51,331 bases of DNA, from positions 80,739 to 132,069 of the forward strand of contig DKDI01000004.1 of NCBI GenBank assembly GCA_002449305.1, written 5' to 3'. The translations under genes and the position numbers were made by a program. Shown here piece by piece: positions 41,103-49,062 of the stretch. The notes beneath the pieces are model-generated. The model had not been told where the DNA came from and ran no database searches. It was given only the letters and a program-made list of their open reading frames with translations. Within the stretch, counting starts at the first letter, position 1; every line of letters begins with the position of its first letter. Source of the DNA: Treponema sp. UBA6852 (GTDB lineage Bacteria > Spirochaetota > Spirochaetia > Treponematales > Treponemataceae).

Positions 41103-41321
41103 ATGTCTGATTCAATTATAAAATTAATTATTTGTGCTTTTGGGGGACTTCTTGCCAGTGAAGGAGTTGTAAGACTTATCGGAAAATTCAAGTACGGCAT
41201 TTGGGCAGCAATTTTGCCACCAGCGACTTGGCTCGAAATTATAAAAAAATATTTCATACTATTACTGATTATATTCCTGGCGGCAACTTTTGCGCTTTTC
41301 TTTTCAGGCATCATCAATTAA
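41103..41321 (+). CDS. Small membrane protein, two helices
   Basis: A 72-residue protein with two hydrophobic stretches ('IIKLIICAFGGLLASEGVVR' and 'YFILLLIIFLAATFALFFSG'). ATG 41103 follows ACGAGGAG, which makes it preferable to the upstream in-frame start. The terminator at 41333 ends this transcript, so it belongs with the two unknown genes before it. Confidence 0.7.
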   Translation: MSDSIIKLIICAFGGLLASEGVVRLIGKFKYGIWAAILPPATWLEIIKKYFILLLIIFLAATFALFFSGIIN

Positions 41322-41332
41322 CAATCTGAAAC

Positions 41333-41364
41333 CTACGCAAAGATTTATTTTGCGTAGATTTTTT
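41333..41364 (+). terminator. Intrinsic terminator
   Basis: CTACGCAAA (41333-41341) pairs perfectly with TTTGCGTAG (41349-41357), followed by ATTTTTT. It closes the three-gene unknown operon 39506-41321. Confidence 0.88.
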
Positions 41365-41379
41365 ACGGGAGCTAAATAA

Positions 41380-42411
41380 ATGAGAAAGATTACAATTTTT
41401 TTATTTCTGCTCTGTATCGCGATAAATATATCTTTTGCTGATTCAGAGTCGGATTTTGAATTTACTTCATATACTGATAAAAAAATCGGGAAGTACATAC
41501 AAATTACAAAGTATATTGGCAATAACGCAAAATGTGAGATTCCCGAAAAAATCGGAAATTATCCTGTCTTGGAAATTTATTGCGGAGATTCTTTGTTCGC
41601 CCCAAAAAATAAAATCACAAAACTGGAACTTCCGAGTTCGCTTAAAAAAATTGGGAATAACACTTTTAAAAATCAAAATATAAAAACAGTAACAATTCCC
41701 CCTTTCTTAGAAACAATTGGAAGAGAAGCTTTTGCGGATTGTGGAATACAAAATCTGATTGTCCTGCCGAGAACTAAAAATTTGAGATTTAAGGCAGGGG
41801 CATTTAAGAATAATCATCTTACAAAATTAGATTTTCCTTCGAATGTCGATTATATTTTTGAAAATGGCGAGGGACTTTCTGCTCACACCTGGGGAATTCC
41901 TGATATGAGTAATCCGAGCTATCCAAATCCTGTATTTAGCGGGAATGATTTTGAAAGTTTTATCATTGAACCAAATTGGTATTCAGAGCCAATCATTAAT
42001 TTTGGAAACACCTGGAGAAACTACAGCGGCGCAATTGACTATGAAGACTGGAGGGGAAAACTTCAGAAAGTTGTTTACAAACCTGGCTGCAGAAGTTTAT
42101 CCGTGATTGCAAGCAAAACTGTAAAAAGCATCTCAATTCCAAAAAGCATCGGCATTGGTGAAAACGATAAACCTCTTAAACAATATCATGGAGCGGAATG
42201 GTGCACACCGAATATGACAATTGATGGAATAAAATATGAAAAAGGAATTAAGACTCGTATATGCGCAAGATTAAAGGAAAAAATCACATCTTTACAGAAA
42301 TTAAACTTGGAAGATGACGGCATAGCAGTCTATGAAGTTCCAGATAATGCATATTGGTATTTTGGTGAACACGGGGAACCTGTAGGGGCTTATACTGACA
42401 GTCGAAAATAG
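41380..42411 (+). CDS. BspA-like leucine-rich-repeat exported protein
   Basis: A 343-residue protein with a signal peptide ('ITIFLFLLCIAINISFADSE') and LRR_5/BspA-type repeats in residues about 70-150: 'ITKLELPSSLKKIGNNTFKN', 'IKTVTIPPFLETIGREAFAD', 'LTKLDFPSNVDYI', and again 'VKSISIPKSIGI' later. Such proteins lie at the cell surface or in the periplasm of treponemes and mediate adhesion or protein binding. It begins 16 bp after a terminator, so it probably has its own control. It has fewer and more irregular repeats than typical BspA proteins. Confidence 0.85.
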   Translation: MRKITIFLFLLCIAINISFADSESDFEFTSYTDKKIGKYIQITKYIGNNAKCEIPEKIGNYPVLEIYCGDSLFAPKNKITKLELPSSLKKIGNNTFKNQNIKTVTIPPFLETIGREAFADCGIQNLIVLPRTKNLRFKAGAFKNNHLTKLDFPSNVDYIFENGEGLSAHTWGIPDMSNPSYPNPVFSGNDFESFIIEPNWYSEPIINFGNTWRNYSGAIDYEDWRGKLQKVVYKPGCRSLSVIASKTVKSISIPKSIGIGENDKPLKQYHGAEWCTPNMTIDGIKYEKGIKTRICARLKEKITSLQKLNLEDDGIAVYEVPDNAYWYFGEHGEPVGAYTDSRK

Positions 42412-42453
42412 CGAAAAGGAAAAACTTATACGGCAAAAACCCGGCCAATGCAC

Positions 42454-42530
42454 GATTGAAAAAATCGGTGAATAAAACATGGAATAAAGAACTGGATTCT
42501 ATCTTATTCCATCTGGCTTTATTGGAAAAA
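42454..42530. repeat. Mosaic scar of three gene fragments
   Basis: Three short blocks follow one another. 42454-42488 matches the end of the response regulator gene (34045-34079, six differences in 35). 42481-42509 matches the beginning of the other regulator gene (37256-37284, two differences in 29). 42505-42530 matches 35669-35694 exactly (26 bp). No gene is present in 42412-42543 otherwise. Confidence 0.8.
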
Positions 42531-42543
42531 ACAAGGGAGAATG

Positions 42544-43866
42544 TTAAAAATCAAAATTAAGTAGAAAATCAAATAAATCTACTGTAACAATGCCTTTTTC
42601 ATCGACAGAAGATTTCAGATTGTTTTTTGTAATTACGATTTTCTTAAAGGAATCGCCTATGTTGTAAAGTGATTTTTTTTCCTGAATCTCTTTTTCCGCC
42701 GAATCCATGCTAAGAGCTGATTGGATGTAAAATTTTTGGTTTCCAGAATTGGCTATAAAATCCACTTCAAGCTGCTTTTGCGCATAGATATTTTTTCCGT
42801 TGGCATCACTGCGTTCTGTTTTTTCATTTATGTTCACCTCGCCCACATCAACCAAAAAGCCCCGGTAGCGAAGCTCGTTATATAAAATGTTTTCCATGAT
42901 GTGAGTTTCTTCAATCTGACGGAAATTCAGTCTTGCATTACGGACTCCTATATCTTCAAAATAAATTTTAAATGGAGAGGAAATATATTTCTTTCCTTTT
43001 ATATTGAATTTTTTTGCCTTTGAAACTAAAAAAGCGTCTTCAAAATATCCGATAAAAGTTGTTATCGTGCTGTCAGTAATTTCCTTCTTTGTGAGCGTTT
43101 TAAAAGTATTGGCAAGCTTTAAAGCATTTACAGGCGAGCCAATCATAGAAGAAAGCATGTCAAACGTTTCTGCAAGCTCAGACTGCTTTCTGATTCCGTT
43201 GTGTTCAATTATGTCTTTTAGATATGTTTCCTCGCACAAATTGTTCAAATAAGAAAAACGTTCCTCATCAGTTTTCATCAAAGCGACCAAAGGAATTCCG
43301 CCTGTTACAATATATGACTTCCATGCTTCATCAGGTTTTAAATGCAAACCTTCGCAATATTCAGAAAAACTCAAAGGCAAAATATGAACCTCCGAGCCGC
43401 GTCCCTTAAATTCCGTAATAATATCAGATGAAAGAAATTTTGAGTTTGAACCGGTTACATAAATATCAAAATTTTCATGCCTCAAAAAACTGTTTAATGT
43501 TCCGACAAAATTTTCAAGCAGCTGAACTTCATCCAAAAGCAGATAAAAACTGCCACATTCATTTGTTTTTTCTTTTATGAACGCACGGAATTTTTTGGCA
43601 TTTACTAAATAAGTTCCGTTTTTCTGCTTAAAACGGGTTTCTTCTTCTGGAAAAAATGAATCAAGCAAATCTATGTCCTCGTCAGAATCAAAGGCAAATT
43701 TGATGACTTGATTTTCGGAAACTCCCTTGTTTTTAAGATATTCACAGAAAATCCTGTTCATAAAATAAGACTTGCCTGCACGCCTTGCTCCTGTGATTAT
43801 TTTTATAAGGCCGTTCTTTTCACGGACAATCAAACGTTTGAGATAAATATCACGTTTAAAACTCAT
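42544..43866 (-). CDS. AAA_14/DUF4143 ATPase 3
   Basis: A 440-residue ATPase. Walker A is GARRAGKSYFMNRIF (about 26-40), Walker B 'GSFYLLLDEVQLLENFVGTL' (about 102-121), sensor 'DIYVTGSNSKFLSSDIITEF' (about 132-151) and 'LPLSFSEYCEGLHL'. 'YIVTGGIPLVALM' marks the DUF4143 part, and the end has the nuclease-like 'QLEVDFIANSGNQKFYIQSA'. It is the same subgroup as ATPase 4. TATAAT (minus strand) ends nine bases before the ATG, with AGGTG between, so the leader is very short. Confidence 0.92.
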   Translation of the reverse strand: MSFKRDIYLKRLIVREKNGLIKIITGARRAGKSYFMNRIFCEYLKNKGVSENQVIKFAFDSDEDIDLLDSFFPEEETRFKQKNGTYLVNAKKFRAFIKEKTNECGSFYLLLDEVQLLENFVGTLNSFLRHENFDIYVTGSNSKFLSSDIITEFKGRGSEVHILPLSFSEYCEGLHLKPDEAWKSYIVTGGIPLVALMKTDEERFSYLNNLCEETYLKDIIEHNGIRKQSELAETFDMLSSMIGSPVNALKLANTFKTLTKKEITDSTITTFIGYFEDAFLVSKAKKFNIKGKKYISSPFKIYFEDIGVRNARLNFRQIEETHIMENILYNELRYRGFLVDVGEVNINEKTERSDANGKNIYAQKQLEVDFIANSGNQKFYIQSALSMDSAEKEIQEKKSLYNIGDSFKKIVITKNNLKSSVDEKGIVTVDLFDFLLNFDF

Positions 43867-43949
43867 TTTACACCTATTATAAATTTTTCAAAGTCTTTGA
43901 CTAATTTCTAATAGGAATTTAGCAAAAAATTTTATTGCATTCAAGTACA

Positions 43950-43989
43950 ATCGGCGGTACTTTCTACACATACGGCGGAAAAGCAAGAA
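43950..43989. repeat. 40-bp dispersed repeat (copy 2)
   Basis: This is the partner of 35583-35622, with two differences. It codes for GGTFYTYGGKAR in one frame. It lies between the divergent ATPase genes 3 and 4. Confidence 0.8.
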
Positions 43990-44015
43990 TCTCTTCTTAA
44001 GCAAAAACTTTCCAC

Positions 44016-44067
44016 TATACCTGAAACGTTTCTTGAATTTCAAAACTTTTTCGGTTATACTAGAAAC
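44016..44067 (+). promoter_or_regulatory. Promoter of ATPase 4, direct repeat, leaderless
   Basis: TTGAAT (44033-44038) and TATACT (44056-44061) are 17 bp apart, eight bases before the ATG, with no ribosome-binding site. The motif TATACCTGAAAC (44016-44027) recurs as TATACTAGAAAC (44056-44067), 40 bp apart; the second copy includes the -10 box. Confidence 0.65.
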
Positions 44068-44069
44068 AA

Positions 44070-45296
44070 ATGAAACAGATTGCACTGGACAGATTCGGAA
44101 CTGACGAAATAATTTCTCTTTACAAGGACAAGCCCGTAATAAAAGTGCTTCAGGGAATAAGACGTTCGGGAAAATCGTTCATGCTTGAGCTTCTTTCGCG
44201 GAAGATTTTGGAAAGCGGCGCGGCGGAAAACCAAATTCTCCTATTAAATATGGAAGATTTTGAGAATGCGGAATTTCTGGACTCAAAAAAACTCTACGAC
44301 TTTATAAAATCAAAAAGCGAGGCGGTAGGCGGAAAAAAGCTCTATCTTTTTCTGGATGAAATTCAGGAGGTCAGCGGCTGGGAAAAGCTTGTTAATTCGC
44401 TCTACTCTTCCGCAACGATTGACGCGGACATCTACATAACCGGAAGCAACGCGAACCTTCTTTCTTCCGAACTTGCAACGTACTTGAGCGGTCGCTATGT
44501 CCTGATTCACATCTGGCCGCTTTCTTACAAGGAATTTTTGTATTTCAATTCTGAAAACGACTCTGCGGCGGCATTCAGAAAATTCATTGAATTCGGAGGA
44601 TTTCCGGGACTCAAGGACATGATGGAAAATCCTGTCCAAATCCGCTCGTATCTGGAAGGAATATATTCGACGGTTCTTTTAAAAGACGTGATTGCACGCA
44701 ACAAAATCCGAGACACCGCGGTTCTTGAAAAAATCATCCTTTACATCGCCGACAACACAGGAAATATTTTTTCCGCAAAACGGATTTCCGACTTCATGAA
44801 GTCCGGCGGACGGCCGCTTTCCGTGGAAACAATCTACAACGACATAAAATATCTTGAGAACGCGCTCGTCCTTTACAAAGTTCCGCGGTATGACGTTCGC
44901 GGCAAGAAAATTCTTGAGACAATGGAAAAATATTACCTTGCCGACCAGGGGCTGCTGACTTTTCTGCACGGCTACAAGGACACCTACATAAACGGAATTT
45001 TGGAAAACATCGTGTTCATCGAGCTTCTGCGGCGCGGCTACAAGGTCTTTATCGGAAAAATAGGCGATGCGGAGATTGACTTCGCTGCGGAAAAGAACGG
45101 CGAAAAGCTCTACGTTCAGGTCGCATACCTAATCAGCTCGGAAGAGACAAAGGAAAGAGAAATCCGCCCGCTAAAATCGATCCTTGCACTAGGCGACAAC
45201 TTCCCAAAACTCATTCTTACAATGGACGAGCTTCAGCCCTCAAACGAAAACGGAATCGTGCGCAAGAACATAAGGGAATGGATTTTGGAGGGGTGA
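44070..45296 (+). CDS. AAA_14/DUF4143 ATPase 4
   Basis: A 408-residue ATPase. Walker A is GIRRSGKSFMLELLS (about 27-41), Walker B 'KLYLFLDEIQEVSGWEKLVN' (about 90-109), sensor 'DIYITGSNANLLSSELATYL', then 'EFGGFPGLKDMM'. 'LENALVLYKVPRYDVRGKKI' and 'YLADQGLLTFL' are typical DUF4143 segments. The C-terminal 'VFIGKIGDAEIDFAAEKNGE' and 'KLYVQVAYLIS' are nuclease-like. It differs in base composition from ATPase 3 (more G+C) although the subgroup is the same. Confidence 0.92.
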   Translation: MKQIALDRFGTDEIISLYKDKPVIKVLQGIRRSGKSFMLELLSRKILESGAAENQILLLNMEDFENAEFLDSKKLYDFIKSKSEAVGGKKLYLFLDEIQEVSGWEKLVNSLYSSATIDADIYITGSNANLLSSELATYLSGRYVLIHIWPLSYKEFLYFNSENDSAAAFRKFIEFGGFPGLKDMMENPVQIRSYLEGIYSTVLLKDVIARNKIRDTAVLEKIILYIADNTGNIFSAKRISDFMKSGGRPLSVETIYNDIKYLENALVLYKVPRYDVRGKKILETMEKYYLADQGLLTFLHGYKDTYINGILENIVFIELLRRGYKVFIGKIGDAEIDFAAEKNGEKLYVQVAYLISSEETKEREIRPLKSILALGDNFPKLILTMDELQPSNENGIVRKNIREWILEG

Positions 45297-45391
45297 AAGG
45301 AGATGCGAGTATTCAAATTCAGTCCGCTATTTTAATAACAGAAAAATCAAAACAATTGGTTCAATTTCTAAAATTCTAAAAAATATTTGAA

Positions 45392-45500
45392 CTAAATCTC
45401 CCCAAGCAGAAAATCTCTTATGTTCCGGTAGATTATTCCGTTGCAGGAAAAATCGAGTGCAGAATTTTCATCAGTTATAGTCGCCAAAATCAAGAAAACT
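45392..45500 (-). pseudogene. C-terminal relic of another DUF4143 ATPase
   Basis: The minus strand encodes about 36 codons ending 'GIIYRNIRDFLLGEI' and stop, preceded by 'FLILATITDENSALDFS'. This fits the end of ATPase 4 ('LILTMDELQPSNENGIVRKN', then IREWILEG). No start or ATPase core is present. The rest of 45297-45608 holds no gene that I can support. Confidence 0.6.
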
Positions 45501-45608
45501 CACATTTTTGGAGAGTATAAATGAAAAAAAAACAGACGCAACCCCAAAAATCAACCTCTACGCTTCAAACTTTGTTATTTTTAACATACAATAAACCGCA
45601 TAACAGTT

Positions 45609-45764
45609 ATGACAAAAAAGGATTTTCTTTTTTCGGTTTCAAAAGATGCGCTTGTAGAGCTGATTTTTGATTTTTCAGAAACAAACCGGGAAGCTGAGGA
45701 TTTTATTCAGAAAAAATGCAAAATGAACAGTTCTTTATATCTAAGTTTACAAATAAACAAATGA
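45609..45764 (+). CDS. Possible 51-residue peptide
   Basis: An open frame from ATG 45609 (MTKKDFLFSVSKDALVELIF) with an acidic helical sequence. It has no clear ribosome-binding site and overlaps the end of the convergent ASCH gene by 18 bp. It may be the beginning of a truncated gene. Low certainty. Confidence 0.3.
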   Translation: MTKKDFLFSVSKDALVELIFDFSETNREAEDFIQKKCKMNSSLYLSLQINK

Positions 45765-46115
45765 CTGCGGAGCTGTCTTGATGTTGTAATCAGTCAGATT
45801 TCTTGGAGGATTAAATGTCTGAACATCGCCCAATTTATATGCAAATGCGGTTTCTTTTCCTTGAAAATATGAAAAAAACTTTTCTCTGCATATACCAGAA
45901 TATTTTTCTGTTTTTTCCCAAAGTTCCGCCGGTGTTCCTTTTATTACAGAATTGACTTTTACAGAGCCAATAACTTTCATATCCGGGGCAGTTGAGTAAA
46001 TCAAGATTTCATCGACAGTCCGCTTTGCAATTTGCCTGCGATATTCATACTTTTTTGTCCCTTGTAAAATTTTTGATGAATACTCCGGCTTTATTGATAA
46101 CAATATCTTGCACAT
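45747..46115 (-). CDS. ASCH-domain protein
   Basis: A 122-residue ASCH (PUA-like) protein: 'ILLSIKPEYSSKILQGTKKY', 'EYRRQIAKRTVDEILIYSTA', 'VIGSVKVNSVIKGTPAELWE' and 'TFNPPRNLTDYNIKTAPQSF'. The K-Y-E-Y-R-R motif is the usual ASCH nucleic-acid or nucleoside binding signature. It starts two bases after the PIN gene stop, so the two are co-translated and probably work as a pair in RNA metabolism or toxin control. Confidence 0.88.
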   Translation of the reverse strand: MCKILLSIKPEYSSKILQGTKKYEYRRQIAKRTVDEILIYSTAPDMKVIGSVKVNSVIKGTPAELWEKTEKYSGICREKFFSYFQGKETAFAYKLGDVQTFNPPRNLTDYNIKTAPQSFVYL

Positions 46116-46117
46116 GT

Positions 46118-47650
46118 TTAGTCCCTTATAAAGTCTATATTTGTATTAGAATCATTCAGTATCTTGTTAAACTGCTCATCAGAAAGCCTTGTAAATGGTC
46201 TTGGTCCATTCGGAAATGGAATTATATCATTAGCCCACAGATACTCAAGATTAAGCCGTTTTGCAAGACTTTTCACATAGATAAAATTCACAACAAGAAG
46301 TTTGTCCTTTTTCTTATTCCAAAATTCTTCCAGCTCTTGTTCTGTAAATACACTCCTGTTTTTGCACGTTCTAAAAAATTCTTCTTTCGTATTAAAACCA
46401 TGATTCATGTATTTTACCGAATCAATGATTCCAACAGTAGTTACAACTGATTTATATTTTTTAATTTCACCATTCTCTGCCATACGATAAAAAAGCAATA
46501 AATCACCTTTTTTCATACCTCGCTCTGATGTAAAAGAAATATAAACTTTTTGAAGCGCGTAACGATGCGGCTCTTTTCCAAGAAAGTCAATCTCATTTTC
46601 TGTATTTAGCTTAGAATCCGGAAGCAAACTTGTATGATATTTTGCAAGAATCGGCAAAAAATATTTTTGGCGGTTATCAAACAAGATATTAGGATAATTT
46701 TCTTTTACAGAAAAGTTTGGATTATAAGAATGCATTGTTTTTGTCAGAACCACTTCATCTTTGCCGTTTGTTCTTTTTGTTCCGTATTTTCTAAATCCCC
46801 AAACAAAAAGCAAATCTTCAAGTGCTTTCAATTCTTGCCTATCTTCAAAAAGAGTAACATAAATTTCATCGACTTTCCGTTCAAGCGCATTGTCAAAAAT
46901 GATTTTTACAAAACGCTCACCCAATCGAAACCCAGAAGATTCCACCTTAAAAGTTCCAACTTTCAGTCTTTTTTTAGGCTGAAAAACTGGAGTTATATCA
47001 GAATAAGGTTCATTTTCAAATTCTGTTTTAAGATACAAAAAGCCTAAAATATCATTTGTGTCTGTACGGCAAACATAGGCTTTCTCATCACTCTTTTTTC
47101 TAAACCATTGTTCAAAACCAGAATAAGCAATTTTAAATGTATCAAAGAACGGACTATTTATATCAATATTTCCAAAAAGCTCTTTTTTGACGGCAAGCAT
47201 TTTATATGATATAAGTTCTGGATTCTCATTGGTACATCTTGTAATGAACTCATTTATGGAAAGAACTTTTTCTCTTAGATCAAATATTCTTGATTTTTCT
47301 CTAAGCGCCTTATCTTCTGTTATAAGCAAATCTACCCGATTTGAATAAATTTCATAAAGCAATTGATTATCAACTTTATCATTATGGCTTTTTTCTTCTG
47401 GAAGTTTTGATTTAAAATCATCTGTTTGAGTTGCAACCGTTTTTATTTCTGTATATGCGGAGAGTTTTGCATTGTACAAATTTTGCATATTTTCATCATG
47501 AAAACTCCGAAGCTCTTCAACAACAAAAGGATGAATGCATTTCTCATAATTCAATTTGTCAAGCCAATAGAAAAGCAGTCCTATTCCATAATTTGTGGCT
47601 TTTGTATTTTCACGGTGAATAATAATATTTGTATCTAGTAACGCCCTCAT
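46118..47650 (-). CDS. PIN, acetyltransferase-like and EVE-like three-domain protein
   Basis: A 510-residue protein. Residues 1-145 form a PIN ribonuclease domain with acidic residues in 'MRALLDTNIIIHRE', 'PFVVEELRSF' and 'VDLLITEDKALREK'. Residues about 180-320 look like a GNAT acetyltransferase ('AYVCRTDTNDILGFLYLKTE', 'KIIFDNALERKVDEIYVTLF', 'LLFVWGFRKYGTK'). Residues about 365-490 resemble an EVE/PUA-like domain ('KVYISFTSERGMKKGDLLLF', 'VVTTVGIIDSVKYM'). PIN domains cut RNA, often as toxins. The fusion and the ASCH partner suggest modified-RNA recognition, an inference. Confidence 0.85.
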   Translation of the reverse strand: MRALLDTNIIIHRENTKATNYGIGLLFYWLDKLNYEKCIHPFVVEELRSFHDENMQNLYNAKLSAYTEIKTVATQTDDFKSKLPEEKSHNDKVDNQLLYEIYSNRVDLLITEDKALREKSRIFDLREKVLSINEFITRCTNENPELISYKMLAVKKELFGNIDINSPFFDTFKIAYSGFEQWFRKKSDEKAYVCRTDTNDILGFLYLKTEFENEPYSDITPVFQPKKRLKVGTFKVESSGFRLGERFVKIIFDNALERKVDEIYVTLFEDRQELKALEDLLFVWGFRKYGTKRTNGKDEVVLTKTMHSYNPNFSVKENYPNILFDNRQKYFLPILAKYHTSLLPDSKLNTENEIDFLGKEPHRYALQKVYISFTSERGMKKGDLLLFYRMAENGEIKKYKSVVTTVGIIDSVKYMNHGFNTKEEFFRTCKNRSVFTEQELEEFWNKKKDKLLVVNFIYVKSLAKRLNLEYLWANDIIPFPNGPRPFTRLSDEQFNKILNDSNTNIDFIRD

Positions 47651-47704
47651 AAACTACTCCAAATTCTTCATTCATGCTTACACAGTATTACAATTTATAC
47701 ATAT

Positions 47705-47733
47705 AGTATATATTCAGTCTTATGATTTCGCAA
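47705..47733 (-). promoter_or_regulatory. Promoter of the PIN-ASCH pair
   Basis: On the minus strand TTGCGA and TATACT are 17 bp apart, between the hsdS stop and the PIN start. The pair is therefore probably expressed separately from the restriction genes. Confidence 0.6.
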
Positions 47734-47746
47734 GATTTTTAAATCC

Positions 47747-49018
47747 TTAAACCATCTCCACCTGACCGTTCATAAGCAAGGGAAGCAACCTATCTCGCAT
47801 TATTGCCAATCTTAAATTTTCAGTTTTTAGATTTGATTGCATTTTTGACAGAGCTTTTACTTTTTGTGTGAAAGCCTGAACAATTTCTTTTGGCGGTAGA
47901 ACCACTCGGCTTTGATTTATATGCTCAGAAGTTATGTGTCCCATCGTTGTTTTTCTGGCTTCCGCTTGTTTTTGAAAGTTTACTATGTACCTATCCAATT
48001 GCTGATAAACATATTCATTGGAAAAATAATTTTTTGGCACAACTTTGAAAATATGCTGGTTTAATCCGCCTTTTCCACTATTCCAAACCATGACTTCTAA
48101 AGTTGCAGACCAAGAAAACAAAATATCTCCGTTATTAATTTTATATTTTTCCGGAATATTTATTGAAACTTGCTCTGTGTCTTTTGTTATGCCTTCATTC
48201 ATTTCACGAATTTTTATGACAGGCAATGATTGTTCATTCTCTTTTGGTCTGAAATTCTGGCAAGCAAGCCCGTTTATATAGTCCGCAATTTCATAAAGAT
48301 TTCCAACTTCCCACCCAGCCGGGATTTCTCTTTTCAGCTCGGCGTTGTAGGCCACTTTTCCGCCACTGGACTTGTAGGGCTTGCCGTTTTCATTCGGAAA
48401 ATCGAACTGCACAAACCAGTAGTCGTAAAGGCGTTTTGCCATCTGCTCAAGCTTTGCGTTTATGCGGCTGTTCAGGGCAATTTTTTTGTCGATGGAAGAA
48501 AGAAAATTGCCGATTTTTTCCTGCGAAGAATATTCAGGAATCCAAACAGTGCAGTCTTTTATTTTGCCCGGCGAAGTGTGCCTGATTTTTGTCTGCTGGG
48601 CAGCTGCACTTAACTGATTTCTTACAAGTTTTGACGGAATCAAATAGAAAGCAAAATTCGGATTCAGTTTTTCCTTGCATTTTATCAGAGCGACATCCTG
48701 ACTTTGAATATATTTTCCGTCGCACGGAATTTTCGCGGTTGAGCCTAAAAGCCCGATTGCCTGCTCAGTAAGCGGCGTAATTATATCGTCTTTTTTCAAA
48801 ATAAATTCCGGCTTTACAGCTCCTGTAAAAAACAGATTATCCTTTGACTTGTCATCTTTGAAGCAATTATTCTTGTAGTCAAAATTTCCCAAAGTCAATC
48901 TCATCAGTTCGCCTTTCGTGGAATAAAATTCTCCGCCCAAAGACATTCCGCGAGTAACTTCCATCAATTTTCCCAGCTTATATTTCTTCATCTGCATTGT
49001 TTGTTTCCTGTTTGACAT
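47747..49018 (-). CDS. hsdS: Type I restriction specificity subunit HsdS
   Basis: A 423-residue HsdS with two target-recognition domains. The first is residues about 10-165 ('SQDVALIKCKEKLNPNFAFY', 'GKIKDCTVWIPEYSSQEKIG'), then the conserved spacer helix 'FLSSIDKKIALNSRINAKLE' and 'MAKRLYDYWFVQFDFPNENG', the second domain about 235-390, and the C-terminal helix. It gives DNA sequence specificity to the HsdM/HsdR enzyme, whose genes are not in the window. The real start may be the internal Met of MKKYKLG, since the region around these codons is repeated upstream of two other genes. Confidence 0.95.
   Translation of the reverse strand: MSNRKQTMQMKKYKLGKLMEVTRGMSLGGEFYSTKGELMRLTLGNFDYKNNCFKDDKSKDNLFFTGAVKPEFILKKDDIITPLTEQAIGLLGSTAKIPCDGKYIQSQDVALIKCKEKLNPNFAFYLIPSKLVRNQLSAAAQQTKIRHTSPGKIKDCTVWIPEYSSQEKIGNFLSSIDKKIALNSRINAKLEQMAKRLYDYWFVQFDFPNENGKPYKSSGGKVAYNAELKREIPAGWEVGNLYEIADYINGLACQNFRPKENEQSLPVIKIREMNEGITKDTEQVSINIPEKYKINNGDILFSWSATLEVMVWNSGKGGLNQHIFKVVPKNYFSNEYVYQQLDRYIVNFQKQAEARKTTMGHITSEHINQSRVVLPPKEIVQAFTQKVKALSKMQSNLKTENLRLAIMRDRLLPLLMNGQVEMV
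48971..49002. repeat. hsdS 5'-end repeat, copy 1
   Basis: These 32 bp encode TMQMKKYKLG at the start of hsdS and are identical to 49577-49608. The same sequence in changed form occurs at 50679-50708. Confidence 0.9.
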
Positions 49019-49062
49019 CCAATCCTTGTTATGTTATATTCAAATTATGGACGTGAGGTGTG

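Noticed and set aside
42544..45296. ATPases 3 and 4 as transposition genes of an insertion sequence
   Set aside because: They have DUF4143 signatures rather than IstB or MuB features, and no transposase or terminal inverted repeats flank them.
45521..45664. Short plus-strand frame beginning with Lys repeats
   Set aside because: It has a GGAGAG upstream but a low-complexity product with no conserved feature, and it overlaps the other candidate frame; not supported enough.
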